This document shows, piece after piece, positions 1 to 8,011 of a stretch of DNA of 36,858 nucleotides (position 1 is the first letter of the stretch; the number at the start of each line of letters is the position of its first letter). The stretch is taken from the IMG/VR virus record IMGVR_UViG_3300025154_000928, positions 1 to 36,858 of that record; one strand, written 5' to 3'. Origin of the DNA: a virus. The notes beneath the pieces were generated by a model. It was not told where the DNA came from. It saw nothing but the letters and a program-made list of their open reading frames with translations, and ran no database searches. A program made the translations under genes and the position numbers.

Positions 1-77
1 GCGAGAAACATATATAATCGGCAAAACGAATTGTGCCTTAAAAGTAAAACAAATTGTGTAAAAAAAAACACGCGTTT
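1..77. repeat. Mu-like right-type transposon end (two adjacent end repeats)
   Basis: Two direct copies of a 13-bp motif lie close together: AAAACGAATTGTG at 23-35 and AAAACAAATTGTG at 46-58, start to start 23 bp. The same motif appears inverted at the other end of the window (36735-36747 and 36827-36839). In Mu the transposase sites R1 and R2 are adjacent at the late-gene end while L1 and L2 are separated at the early end; the spacing here (23 bp against 92 bp) has the same asymmetry. I infer transposase-binding sites. The exact terminus and a target-site duplication could not be found in the 22 bp outside the first copy. Confidence 0.75.
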
Positions 78-566
78 CTAAATTTTGGGATCATAGGTCG
101 AATAGCGCTCCTCCTGAGGCACTCGATGTATAAAGCCATAGTCTAAGGCCTCTAAACACCTTTTTAAAGTCCTTTCTAATGCTGGTATAATATGTGTCTC
201 ATAAAAAGCACGAGGTGACATCGAGTATTCAATTTTTATGATCTCCAACTCGCAGATATCCCCAGCGTCAAGTTTATCATTAGCCCAGAACCAACATGCG
301 GCTGCTATAGGCTCATGACGGCGATAGGCCCATTTTAACGCGCTCGCTCCTCTTCCATAAGGTAATGGGCTCGGATGAAAGATAAGCGTGCCTAATCGCG
401 GCTTATGCAGCTCTTCAAGGCTAACTTTGACTGTCAACAGTGGGGCAACGGCAAGATCCCATTCTTCGCCCTCCGTATAAGGTAGCCGGTGACCCATCTT
501 CTGGATTACCTCAAGGGATATTTTATAAGCCATCGTCTCCTGGCTCCCCAAAATATTAATGATCAT
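78..566 (-). CDS. truncated formyltransferase-fold protein
   Basis: This 162-aa protein carries the formyltransferase signature: residues 64-73 read HPSPLPYGRG, followed by DKLDAGDI at 97-104. These match the HPSLLPxxRG and LDxGD blocks of methionyl-tRNA and glycinamide-ribonucleotide formyltransferases. The His (H64) and Asp (D100) of the usual Asn-His-Asp catalytic set are present, but the Asn position is Ile62. The protein is much shorter than a ~310-aa Met-tRNA formyltransferase and lacks its C-terminal tRNA-binding domain. I chose the ATG at 566 because a perfect AGGAGGT lies at 577-571, 4 nt upstream; a start at 641 would overlap the previous gene by 86 bp. It overlaps the ABC-GNAT gene by 11 bp, so the two are probably translationally coupled. 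Its substrate is unknown. A role in DNA base modification is inferred from context only. Confidence 0.75.
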   Translation of the reverse strand: MIINILGSQETMAYKISLEVIQKMGHRLPYTEGEEWDLAVAPLLTVKVSLEELHKPRLGTLIFHPSPLPYGRGASALKWAYRRHEPIAAACWFWANDKLDAGDICELEIIKIEYSMSPRAFYETHIIPALERTLKRCLEALDYGFIHRVPQEERYSTYDPKI

Positions 567-1692
567 GGCCACCTCCTGTATACTCAAATCCCTGAACTGC
601 TCTAAAGTGGCCTCCAAAGCCTCCTGACTTAGGCTTTTCACCCCTGGCCACTGATGCTCTCCGAAGCGTATTAATCGATTTACCCTTGTTTGCTCCGATT
701 AACTTGCCGCTTACCTGGCGCCATTTAGGTGATTTTCTGAGGGCATTGCATAACTGAGGGTGAGAGGTATGGAACAATGTGGTATACTTATGGCCGTTTC
801 GGCTTTGGCCTTCCAGGTGAAGTCTGCATACCTCATTCAGAAAGGCCACACCCACACCGATACCCTGCCACTCCGGCATGACTACAAGCCTGGTGGCTCT
901 ATAGTGGCCACCTTGAAACATCGGACAAACGGCCAGATGTGCAACCGGTTCCGCTCCAACGGCCCCAATAAAATATTGAGCAGCGACCGGGTAAGGCAGA
1001 TCTAAATAATAATGCGGTTTAAAATAGCTCCATTTCGTTCCAGGAACTCGGTAAATGTCGAGTTGAATTTCCGGTCGCCGAAGGCAGTCACGGTTGAAAA
1101 ACCGCGCCTCTTTCGTGTCATAAATCCAGTCCGGCTGAAGCCATTCGATAATATCATAGTGACAGCTCAACAGAACCACCTGGGCGGAGGATCTTCTCCA
1201 CGATTTGGCAAAGGCAGCCGCGCCTACCCGGGCGATCTGTCGGTCAATAACACTGGTAAACTCATCAATTACCGTTACCTGGGGATGGTCACACATAAGC
1301 CTGGCCAGACCGGCCCGGAACTGCTCTCCATTACTAAGCACCTTGAAGGGCCGTAGCCATGATGGCACATCGCCAAGCCCAACGGCGGCCAGGGCACCGG
1401 TGACCTGGTTAAAGTCTCCTCCCGGTGCAATAGCATCGATGATCGGCTTATTCTGTGGCCAATCTGCATAGAGATCATGAATGGAAACATTTGGGAACAG
1501 GGACTTTCCGATGCTGGTCTTTCCTGATCCGGAAGGGCCTACAATAAGGCCAATCTTCCAGGGTAAGCCTTCAATAGGAAAATCGGCTGAGTGTGACCAA
1601 GTATATCCGTTTTCGGCGTTGAACAATGATTTAACGCGTGCAGCTCTATAGCTGTCAAAATTAACGCAGGAATGTTTAACTTCAATTTTCAT
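556..1692 (-). CDS. ABC-type ATPase fused to GNAT acetyltransferase domain (COG2401-like)
   Basis: This 378-aa protein has an N-terminal ABC ATPase: Walker A GPSGSGKT at 52-59, signature LSNGEQ at 119-124, Walker B VTVIDEF at 139-145 and an H-loop His at 178. There are no membrane segments, so it is not a transporter. The C-terminal half has a GNAT acetyl-CoA-binding loop, WQGIGVG at 275-281, in the context LVVMPEWQGIGVGVAF. The architecture matches the family described as an ABC-type ATPase fused to a predicted acetyltransferase. It lies at the far late end of the genome, where Mu carries mom, whose product is itself GNAT-like and modifies adenine in phage DNA. A function in DNA modification or anti-restriction is therefore plausible but inferred. 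Start and stop overlap both neighbours (ATGA upstream, 11 bp downstream), giving a tight three-gene operon. Confidence 0.85.
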   Translation of the reverse strand: MKIEVKHSCVNFDSYRAARVKSLFNAENGYTWSHSADFPIEGLPWKIGLIVGPSGSGKTSIGKSLFPNVSIHDLYADWPQNKPIIDAIAPGGDFNQVTGALAAVGLGDVPSWLRPFKVLSNGEQFRAGLARLMCDHPQVTVIDEFTSVIDRQIARVGAAAFAKSWRRSSAQVVLLSCHYDIIEWLQPDWIYDTKEARFFNRDCLRRPEIQLDIYRVPGTKWSYFKPHYYLDLPYPVAAQYFIGAVGAEPVAHLAVCPMFQGGHYRATRLVVMPEWQGIGVGVAFLNEVCRLHLEGQSRNGHKYTTLFHTSHPQLCNALRKSPKWRQVSGKLIGANKGKSINTLRRASVARGEKPKSGGFGGHFRAVQGFEYTGGGHDH

Positions 1693-1832
1693 ACGACAAC
1701 GATTTTAAGTTCAAGTGACCGCTCTTTCAATTGATTATACAGCTGGATCTGGTGTGTTTCATCACGGCAGATAACCACGATACCATATTGCGGTTTATAG
1801 GTATAATTGCTTTTTTTAGTTTGTTTTTCCAT
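1689..1832 (-). CDS. small conserved protein at head of the modification-like cassette
   Basis: This 47-aa protein starts at the ATG at 1832. An in-frame GTG at 1877 is possible, but it lies inside the upstream hairpin. The core reads YGIVVICRDETHQIQLYNQL and ends in a run of hydrophobic beta residues (KIVVV). I recognise this as resembling short proteins with a YxVVVxCxDExxQ pattern seen in mobile elements, but no function is established to my knowledge. Its stop overlaps the ABC-GNAT start by 4 bp (ATGA), so it is co-translated with that gene. By position it parallels com, the small regulator ahead of mom in Mu. However it has only one Cys and no zinc-finger pattern, so homology to Com is not supported. 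Confidence 0.65.
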   Translation of the reverse strand: MEKQTKKSNYTYKPQYGIVVICRDETHQIQLYNQLKERSLELKIVVV

Positions 1833-1865
1833 ATCTTTGTTGAGTCTCAATTTTACATAAAAATA

Positions 1866-1915
1866 GTGCGTGAACACCTGTAAGGCTTTGGGCCTTTGCC
1901 GTGGTGTTCACGCAC
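1866..1915 (-). promoter_or_regulatory. large nested hairpin in the leader of the modification-like cassette
   Basis: A perfect 13-bp inverted repeat pairs 1866-1878 with 1903-1915 (GTGCGTGAACACC and its complement). Inside the loop a second stem pairs AAGGC (1882-1886) with GCCTT (1892-1896). The structure ends about 34 nt upstream of the small gene's ATG at 1832 on the transcribed strand. No U tract follows, so it is not a simple intrinsic terminator. It may be an attenuator, an operator for a dimeric regulator, or a translational switch like the one controlling mom. Confidence 0.7.
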
Positions 1916-1950
1916 CTTTATGTTGTATGCCGCTTGAGACCGGCTGCAAT

Positions 1951-1972
1951 GAGGCGAAGGCCTCTTTTTTTT
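1951..1972 (+). terminator. terminator-like hairpin plus T8, plus strand
   Basis: GAGGC (1951-1955), loop GAAG and GCCTC (1960-1964) form a 5-bp GC-rich stem followed by eight T residues (1965-1972). Read on the plus strand this is a canonical intrinsic terminator, but all neighbouring genes are on the minus strand. It would block plus-strand (antisense or host-derived) transcription from the left. The rest of the gap between the cassette and the fibre gene holds AT-rich palindromes (AAATGATCATTT at 1973-1984) and no ORF. Confidence 0.5.
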
Positions 1973-2004
1973 AAATGATCATTTTAAAACTATTTAAATT
2001 GATT

Positions 2005-2814
2005 TTAAACAGGCTCGACTTCAAGTGTCATTTGGCCATAAAGATAAGCACTCGTAAGTGCTGGTAAATCAGCATTATATTCCGTGAAACGAATGGCAGA
2101 AACATAGCTCATGATCAATATCGGGCCATCATCTCCTGTCATTTTCCGTATTCCGGCCGCTGGACGAAAGTAATCAGGAGATTTATAACCAGTTGCAGCG
2201 GCAAGGCTAAATGTCAATATCGACGAGTCCATCGAGGTGACAGACAGGCGGAATGATAAGTGCATAGTGCTGCCAATGCGCTTGTAAAAGATCTTTGTGT
2301 TTGTTCCGTCCATAACCAGATTGGTTCCGGAAAAATATAAGGCGTTATAGGGTATCTCTGTCCAAGCGGTGCTTAACTCCAAATGTGCACTAATTACATT
2401 GATCAAGCTATTGGCATTATAAGGCATCTCATTCGTGTATGAGCTCGCCTGGTAAAGCACCGCAACCCTTTTCTGATAACACTCCACGGTATTACCATTA
2501 CTGTCCTGTTCGGTTCCGGATGCGTCATCAGTTTCCTGGAGGCGCCATACGACAGGTGAGGACCCGTCATAACTTATGGAATGAGCATCTACCTTCAGGA
2601 TCTCACCGTTGAGTGAGATGTATCCTGCAGTCGTTGATGCGCTGGATGGCCCAATTGTAACCACACATCCGCTCAGGATGAAGCTCTCATCTGGATCAAT
2701 GCCAAAGGTGCTCAGGATGCCATATAATGCGTCCCTGGTGGCATCCTGCATCCATGCAAGATCATCCCAGTTAAAGTCGACGCCGGCTGCGTATAATGTT
2801 TTTAACTTATTCAT
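2005..2814 (-). CDS. putative tail fibre / receptor-binding accessory protein
   Basis: This 269-aa protein is the last of the tail genes, directly after two baseplate genes, the usual place for fibre proteins. The N-terminus (LKTLYAAGVDFNWDDLAWMQ) resembles the adaptor segment of Bacteroidota phage fibre-like proteins. The remainder is Ser/Thr/Gly-rich with many predicted beta stretches. No enzymatic motif is visible. It starts 2 nt after the stop of the preceding gene. Assignment rests on position and composition, not on a recognised domain. Confidence 0.5.
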   Translation of the reverse strand: MNKLKTLYAAGVDFNWDDLAWMQDATRDALYGILSTFGIDPDESFILSGCVVTIGPSSASTTAGYISLNGEILKVDAHSISYDGSSPVVWRLQETDDASGTEQDSNGNTVECYQKRVAVLYQASSYTNEMPYNANSLINVISAHLELSTAWTEIPYNALYFSGTNLVMDGTNTKIFYKRIGSTMHLSFRLSVTSMDSSILTFSLAAATGYKSPDYFRPAAGIRKMTGDDGPILIMSYVSAIRFTEYNADLPALTSAYLYGQMTLEVEPV

Positions 2815-2816
2815 TG

Positions 2817-3308
2817 TTAGATAGATTGAATTTCATAGCGTTTTCCAGCGAATTTATAATCGTCAATTAAGGCCATCATTTGATTTATGTTGATGGTTCC
2901 TATCAGCATGGCAGGCACTTTGACCACAAAATCAAGCTGAGCGACATAGCTTGATTTGCTGTAAACCCATAATTCATCATGCGTCACAGCTTTATTGTAG
3001 ACATATACAGGTTCGTATCCCAGGATCTTGTTTGCGATGTAAACTGGGCTGATCCCTGAGACATCCTCGATATAGATCCTGCGATGGACATTATCAAAAA
3101 GATCATTCAGCATCTTCTCCATAGCGATCTTCTGAAAGGTGATCGAGGCGTAGTACATCTTCTCATCCTTGTACGTCAGAAATGATGCGTACAGCGTTCT
3201 GATGGGCTTTGTAAGGGCCTTCAGCCAGTCCAGGTGAATGGTCTGCCGGTACACTGGCGGGACCAGGACCTTGATCACATTGTTCCAGTCGAAGTCGAAG
3301 TTAAACAC
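2817..3308 (-). CDS. putative baseplate protein, Mu gp48 position
   Basis: This 163-aa protein lies between the gpJ-like gene, which it overlaps by 8 bp, and the fibre gene. That is the position of gp48/gpI-type baseplate proteins in Mu- and P2-like phages. Its N-terminus is rich in aromatic residues (MFNFDFDWNN), followed by mixed alpha/beta sequence and YIANKILGYEPVYVYNKAV. I do not recognise the family. It could be a Bacteroidota-specific replacement of gp48. Confidence 0.45.
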   Translation of the reverse strand: MFNFDFDWNNVIKVLVPPVYRQTIHLDWLKALTKPIRTLYASFLTYKDEKMYYASITFQKIAMEKMLNDLFDNVHRRIYIEDVSGISPVYIANKILGYEPVYVYNKAVTHDELWVYSKSSYVAQLDFVVKVPAMLIGTININQMMALIDDYKFAGKRYEIQSI

Positions 3309-4173
3309 TTGCTGTATAAGTTAAGGTTGCTGATAATGGATATCCTGTCGCAATGGTCATATACCCTGCAACACTGTAATAATTGCTCACTATGGTAGTA
3401 TAAGAGGCTGCTGCGTTTGCTTTGGCATAGCATGTACCAGGAACAATGTCAACCACTCCGGAGACGGCCTGAACGGCATCCTGGAACTTGCGCATGTTGA
3501 ATTTGCCATCCCATTCGATGCCGGCCAGGTAAGAGCTGATTGCATCTTCGACCGGGAACACGGCAATGTCCAGGATACTGCTGCCATCAGAATTCAGCAC
3601 CTGAGGGTCATAAATGATCTCAGCATATAGCTTGAGCAGGTCAGGATCTGTGCTGATCACCAGGACAGTCTCACCCGGAGGCTTTAAGTCGGTAATGTAC
3701 GCATTAAAGGCTGCCAGCTCTCCTGAGGTGAGCTTTACCGGTGTGGTACCGCTCAGCTTAGCTACCTTGATCCGGATCTGGCCATCCGATACCACTGCAG
3801 CTGCACGTTTGATGATCTGCTTGGAAGTATCAATAACGGCATACTGGAACTTATAACTGATATAGGCCAAGGCATCACCATACTGAAATAGCAGTGCTAT
3901 TTCCTGGTACCAGGGAAGGGTACCGAAGCGGGTGCTGGAGATCAGATCTTCTATCTCTGCCTTGAACATATCCTGGACCTTTTCAAACATCCATATACCA
4001 TATGCAATCAGCCACACCCACAGGCGCCATACGGCGATCTTGCTGGAGCTGCTGATGTCAGCTAAAAGATTTGAAAAGATGTCCGGGAAGGGGGTCAGCT
4101 GCGTGCGTAGTTTCGTCAGTGACTCCTTTTCGGTGATGATCTCATTGTAGATATCGTTCAGGTTGCGTGCCAT
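3301..4173 (-). CDS. baseplate J-like protein
   Basis: This 290-aa protein ends with the pattern typical of gpJ-like baseplate wedge proteins: a block around residues 165-195 (PPGETVLVISTDPDLLKLYA), then VEDAISSYLAGIEWDGKF and a closing segment with SGVVDIVPG. The N-terminal part (residues 1-110) is long and helical and holds a Trp-rich segment (VWRLWVWLIAYGIWMFE) conserved in Bacteroidota Mu-like phages as I remember them. In the contractile tail the product would form the wedge that triggers sheath contraction. It follows the small membrane protein gene by 3 nt and overlaps the next gene by 8 nt. Confidence 0.65.
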   Translation of the reverse strand: MARNLNDIYNEIITEKESLTKLRTQLTPFPDIFSNLLADISSSSKIAVWRLWVWLIAYGIWMFEKVQDMFKAEIEDLISSTRFGTLPWYQEIALLFQYGDALAYISYKFQYAVIDTSKQIIKRAAAVVSDGQIRIKVAKLSGTTPVKLTSGELAAFNAYITDLKPPGETVLVISTDPDLLKLYAEIIYDPQVLNSDGSSILDIAVFPVEDAISSYLAGIEWDGKFNMRKFQDAVQAVSGVVDIVPGTCYAKANAAASYTTIVSNYYSVAGYMTIATGYPLSATLTYTASV

Positions 4174-4176
4174 GGC

Positions 4177-4431
4177 TTATTTTTCGGTATTCATTTTTTT
4201 ATCGATGGTTTCTGACTTATCGGCACTCGATTTGGAACTGCCATAGAAGTACCCGACGACCGCTCCAAATGCAGCCAGAAGTGAGCCAACAGAGACCACC
4301 AATACATCACGTAACGGGCTGTCGGGATGTTTTAAAACCACAACCAACAACATTCCGATTAAAATGAATGTACCGATGACGATCAAGCTACCCAGTACGT
4401 ACATAAATAATTCTTTTCCTTTGTTTTTCAT
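4177..4431 (-). CDS. small two-helix membrane protein, candidate holin
   Basis: This 84-aa protein has two hydrophobic segments, residues about 10-33 and 43-64 (YVLGSLIVIGTFILIGMLLV and VVSVGSLLAAFGAVVGYFYG). A charged Lys/Asp/Glu-rich tail follows. Size and topology fit a class II holin. It sits between the tail spike and baseplate J genes rather than next to the endolysin at 15.0-15.6 kb. The other candidate lysis membrane proteins are at 15593-15838 and 14369-15004. Membrane location is well supported; the holin role is inferred. Confidence 0.5.
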   Translation of the reverse strand: MKNKGKELFMYVLGSLIVIGTFILIGMLLVVVLKHPDSPLRDVLVVSVGSLLAAFGAVVGYFYGSSKSSADKSETIDKKMNTEK

Positions 4432-4462
4432 GATTTTGAATATTAAATTGTTAGAACCCAGG

Positions 4463-7400
4463 TCATCTGATCAGCGGCCCCAAGTATAAGTCCATGTAAT
4501 CAATATGAAGCAGATTGATGCCGGCACCCGAACCCGTATGCTCTTTTGTACATATAACTCCATGGCCCGTAGCACCAGTTGGGATATTTGTAGTCAAAAA
4601 ATCCGTCCATAAAACTGTTCCTGATTCATTAATTAAATAATAATCTACCTGGGTTGCCGTCGAATTGACAACTATTTTCAATCTATACCACGTGTTTAAA
4701 GCACACAGATAACTTGTTCCAGTCGTTGAACCCGATGAAGATGACATTGTTTTACCCCAGAGAACCGAATCTGGTCCTATTTCGAAATACACTCCATCAA
4801 CGGGAGCCGTTGAAGTTGTTGCATCATGAAATCCGAAACGAGTAGTGATAGAATCGAGTACCGAAAACCTAATTATCACATTAGTGATCTCCCCTCCATG
4901 GACACCTATGATTACATTTGATTCAGCATAAAATCGGTACCCACTATTTGTAGTAGTGCTCGATACAAACCTACCAATTCCAGGATGGTTTACCGATGTG
5001 CCGCCCGCCGGACCCCCAATGGTTCCACTTGCTACACCCGCGCCTGTCCATGGGTCATTTGCAGATGGTCCGTAATATAACCAATCGGCATAATAAAACG
5101 GTCTTAACCTAAAATTTTCCATCCAAGTTACAGGACTGGTCATATTAAGATCTTCTATTGTGGCAACATCAACATTATTTAGATTGAAATTGGCCAGATC
5201 TAAATCGTCATCTGCGGTATTCATAAAATCGTGGATGACATAAAGGTTTGTCGGTTCTTTATTTGAAAAGAGATCCGATATGCTTGTATTTTCCCAATTA
5301 CCAACGGTTGCATTCGTCACTACACCAAAGTTTGTGACCAATGGGTAAGCACCGGTGCCGGTTGCATACACGCTACCGATTTCAAAAACATCGATAGTAT
5401 CTCTCACATATATTGCCTGGCTGACGGATTCCGTATTATTTATTACAAGGTTGCCGATTCTGAAATAATCAATATCAGCACCTAAATCGGCAATTTTTGA
5501 TTTTACTGAATTGGCATGCCAATCGTCGATAACCAGGCTTTTAAGGTTTGCCCAGGTTTCCATGCAGTTGATATTGACATTATCCCCCTTCGTGATTAAT
5601 TTACCGATCCTGATATCAGGAGGGGATGTCATTGTGCCTGGCTGAACGTAGAGTGCTGCGCGGTTGCAACTTAATTTTTGAATATTAATAAAGGAAGTGG
5701 TGGTGGTATTCCAGACATAAAGCCCCCTTCCATTGTTCGTTTCGAGTGAACCTATTTGCAATGATTGATCAATAGATGTATTATTTAGACTTAAAAGATA
5801 ATTCGACTTGAATGCCTGGTCGTTGATCTGTACCACATTATCAATTGATGAATTATAGACAGGGTATGTGCTCAATAGTATTGCTATTGGTACATTGTAA
5901 CAAGTTAATCCATCAATGATGATATTTTCCAAGGTATCAACCGAATTCTGAACTGCAGTGTATGCATTATAAACCTGGCAATTTCTAATCGTAATATTTG
6001 AACATCTCAATGTCCATGCAGTATGGGCGATCAGACTGTTACTATATAATCCCCAGTAGGGAGAAACATTATAGTCCACGGTTATTGTGTCTGGAGGGAT
6101 ATTAGTGCCAGGTCTTTTGGCCTTAAAAAGGGTCTTATGGAAAAGCACTATATCATCAATGCTATATGCCACCCCATCATCCCAAAGGCCTTTATAATGA
6201 GTTGTATCCTGTTCAGGCATCCCGGCAATAGCAGTGCAATTTTCCCATATAACTGAACCAGTACTTTCATGGGCATCAAAAACAGAATAACCAAATGATG
6301 TTCCGGTCGTATTTGTTACAAGGCTATTCCATGGATATCCACCAGATCCGTCACCCCCATGGGCGACGGCATGCCGGCAATAGCAGAAATTACATCCATC
6401 AATAATTGGGTTAGTTGTAGCCCCATAAATACTGGCTCCATAACCAGTTCCTGTATAATAATCGTTAGAAGAGGAACAATGCAATAATTTGGGAGAATAG
6501 CAATCGTAGAATGCATAACTTGCATATTTTGCTTTCCCGACAAATACATTTTCACAAACAACATCTTGACATCGTCCGAAATAAATTCCAAATGACCAAT
6601 CGGCCTCACCGGTTTGAATAAGATTCAGATTCCTGATCTGTGGCTCAATGGGATTTACCTGCTGAGCTCTCACCACGTCTGCCACAAGGTATGAGTCAAA
6701 AAATGGTTGTGTAAAATAGACTATATTTCCAATAACCTTATTTACCTTCTTCATTTCCCCATTGTTATAAATGGCATCAACCTTATAATTGCTTATTATT
6801 TTCACTAAATCACCAGGTGTTAAATCCAACAAGGTCGACCCTAGATCTGCTTCCATAAAAAATGATCCTTTTGCAATATCAAGAGACAATGTGTCCCAGG
6901 ATCCGGCGCTACCTGAATATCTGATCATGTAGGCACAAGCCGAGTCAGTAGCCACAAATGTTGCATGATTTCCGTCTATGCTGATGCTGCCGTAAATATC
7001 TGCTGGCTGGGTGGCAAATGAATATGTCTTATTCCCAAATACAACTTTCTTCCCTGTTGTGATACCGGCAAATGCCATTAGCTTATTGAACTTAGCCGTC
7101 TGACTGCCAGATTCATTCAATCCAAACCAATCAGAATACACTTCATCCACTATCCAAGTTCCTGATAGCGTGACATTATCATCAAATATTTTTGTCAACC
7201 CGGCAACTAATCGGGTCGAATCGCCAACAAGATTAAATGTGCCGGTCAGCATACCGCCCTCAGAGACTTTTAATGTTGAGTTTCGAGGCATTGTTACAGT
7301 TGCTACGCTAACACTATATGTTCCGGCACTTAATTCAATAACTTGACTTGCGGTTGCTGCTGTTACCGCAGTGTAAAAGACGCTGTACTGTTCATTGTTT

Positions 7401-8011
7401 GACCCGACTGTAATTATATTGGATTTTTGGTAAGTATTCCCTAAAACAACGCCTGAAAATTCAACACTGTCAGGAAAAATCAAATGTGTAGGAGTGGTGT
7501 AGTAGTCATAAAACACCCCGATAATATACCAGGCACTGCCATCTGATTGCAAAATGGCACCGGTCATTGTCTTGCTTAGAAAGAATGTGGTATATCCAGT
7601 TGATTTGTAGTAAATACCCGGTGTTCCCGTAATTACCACGGAGTTGGTATAGTCTGTCCGGGCCACGTAGATCTGATCACCCGATCGGGTTGTTGCGCTG
7701 CCCAGGAACAGGGTATCGTTCCAAATGTTCAGGTCGACAAAGGCCACAGACTCACTGCCTGATGTGCTGGTGTAGTTGGTTGTAGTAGCCGTCATGGGTA
7801 TGCTGGAGCTGATAGAATCCCGCATCCATCCCAGCAGCTCATTGGCCGTGGTGTGGTAGTTGTAGGCGCTGTCATCCTCAACAAAAAACATATCCGTTCC
7901 TACTATCGAATCCTTCAATGGCAGTTCACCGATCGAGGTAGTCTCAACTGCCTGGCCCAGGCTCAGCATGGAGCTTAAAAGCAAAATGTATAATACAAAA
8001 TATTTTTTCAT
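4463..8011 (-). CDS. large tail spike with beta-helix and jelly-roll C-terminus
   Basis: This 1182-aa protein starts with a Sec-type signal-like sequence (MKKYFVLYILLLSSMLSLGQA, residues 1-21). A short adaptor typical of Bacteroidota phage fibres follows (SIGELPLKDSIVGTDMFFVE). The central ~600 residues are repetitive, rich in Asn, Gly and short hydrophobic strands (NPIIDGCNFCYCRHAVAHGG), as in right-handed parallel beta-helix proteins of the pectate-lyase superfamily. The last ~190 residues look like a concanavalin-type jelly-roll (FRFSV-like strands, ALNTWYRLKIVV). It probably binds and may degrade a surface glycan. The codons from ~4.5 to 7.8 kb are visibly more AT-rich than flanking tail genes, suggesting a horizontally acquired receptor module. 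It overlaps the LysM-like gene by 4 bp (ATGA). Confidence 0.7.
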   Translation of the reverse strand: MKKYFVLYILLLSSMLSLGQAVETTSIGELPLKDSIVGTDMFFVEDDSAYNYHTTANELLGWMRDSISSSIPMTATTTNYTSTSGSESVAFVDLNIWNDTLFLGSATTRSGDQIYVARTDYTNSVVITGTPGIYYKSTGYTTFFLSKTMTGAILQSDGSAWYIIGVFYDYYTTPTHLIFPDSVEFSGVVLGNTYQKSNIITVGSNNEQYSVFYTAVTAATASQVIELSAGTYSVSVATVTMPRNSTLKVSEGGMLTGTFNLVGDSTRLVAGLTKIFDDNVTLSGTWIVDEVYSDWFGLNESGSQTAKFNKLMAFAGITTGKKVVFGNKTYSFATQPADIYGSISIDGNHATFVATDSACAYMIRYSGSAGSWDTLSLDIAKGSFFMEADLGSTLLDLTPGDLVKIISNYKVDAIYNNGEMKKVNKVIGNIVYFTQPFFDSYLVADVVRAQQVNPIEPQIRNLNLIQTGEADWSFGIYFGRCQDVVCENVFVGKAKYASYAFYDCYSPKLLHCSSSNDYYTGTGYGASIYGATTNPIIDGCNFCYCRHAVAHGGDGSGGYPWNSLVTNTTGTSFGYSVFDAHESTGSVIWENCTAIAGMPEQDTTHYKGLWDDGVAYSIDDIVLFHKTLFKAKRPGTNIPPDTITVDYNVSPYWGLYSNSLIAHTAWTLRCSNITIRNCQVYNAYTAVQNSVDTLENIIIDGLTCYNVPIAILLSTYPVYNSSIDNVVQINDQAFKSNYLLSLNNTSIDQSLQIGSLETNNGRGLYVWNTTTTSFINIQKLSCNRAALYVQPGTMTSPPDIRIGKLITKGDNVNINCMETWANLKSLVIDDWHANSVKSKIADLGADIDYFRIGNLVINNTESVSQAIYVRDTIDVFEIGSVYATGTGAYPLVTNFGVVTNATVGNWENTSISDLFSNKEPTNLYVIHDFMNTADDDLDLANFNLNNVDVATIEDLNMTSPVTWMENFRLRPFYYADWLYYGPSANDPWTGAGVASGTIGGPAGGTSVNHPGIGRFVSSTTTNSGYRFYAESNVIIGVHGGEITNVIIRFSVLDSITTRFGFHDATTSTAPVDGVYFEIGPDSVLWGKTMSSSSGSTTGTSYLCALNTWYRLKIVVNSTATQVDYYLINESGTVLWTDFLTTNIPTGATGHGVICTKEHTGSGAGINLLHIDYMDLYLGPLIR

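Noticed and set aside
1-22. Target-site duplication at the transposon ends
   Set aside because: No 4-bp or longer direct repeat is shared between the DNA outside the outermost left and right end motifs; the window may stop short of it.
78-641. Formyltransferase as a true methionyl-tRNA formyltransferase partner of the phage tRNA-Met
   Set aside because: The protein is half the usual length, lacks the C-terminal tRNA-binding domain and has lost the catalytic Asn, so tRNA formylation is unlikely.
760-1490. Several overlapping plus- and minus-frame ORFs of 70-114 codons inside the ABC-GNAT gene
   Set aside because: They lie wholly within a well-supported gene, show no recognisable domain and have low-complexity Ser/Arg-rich translations typical of antisense frames.
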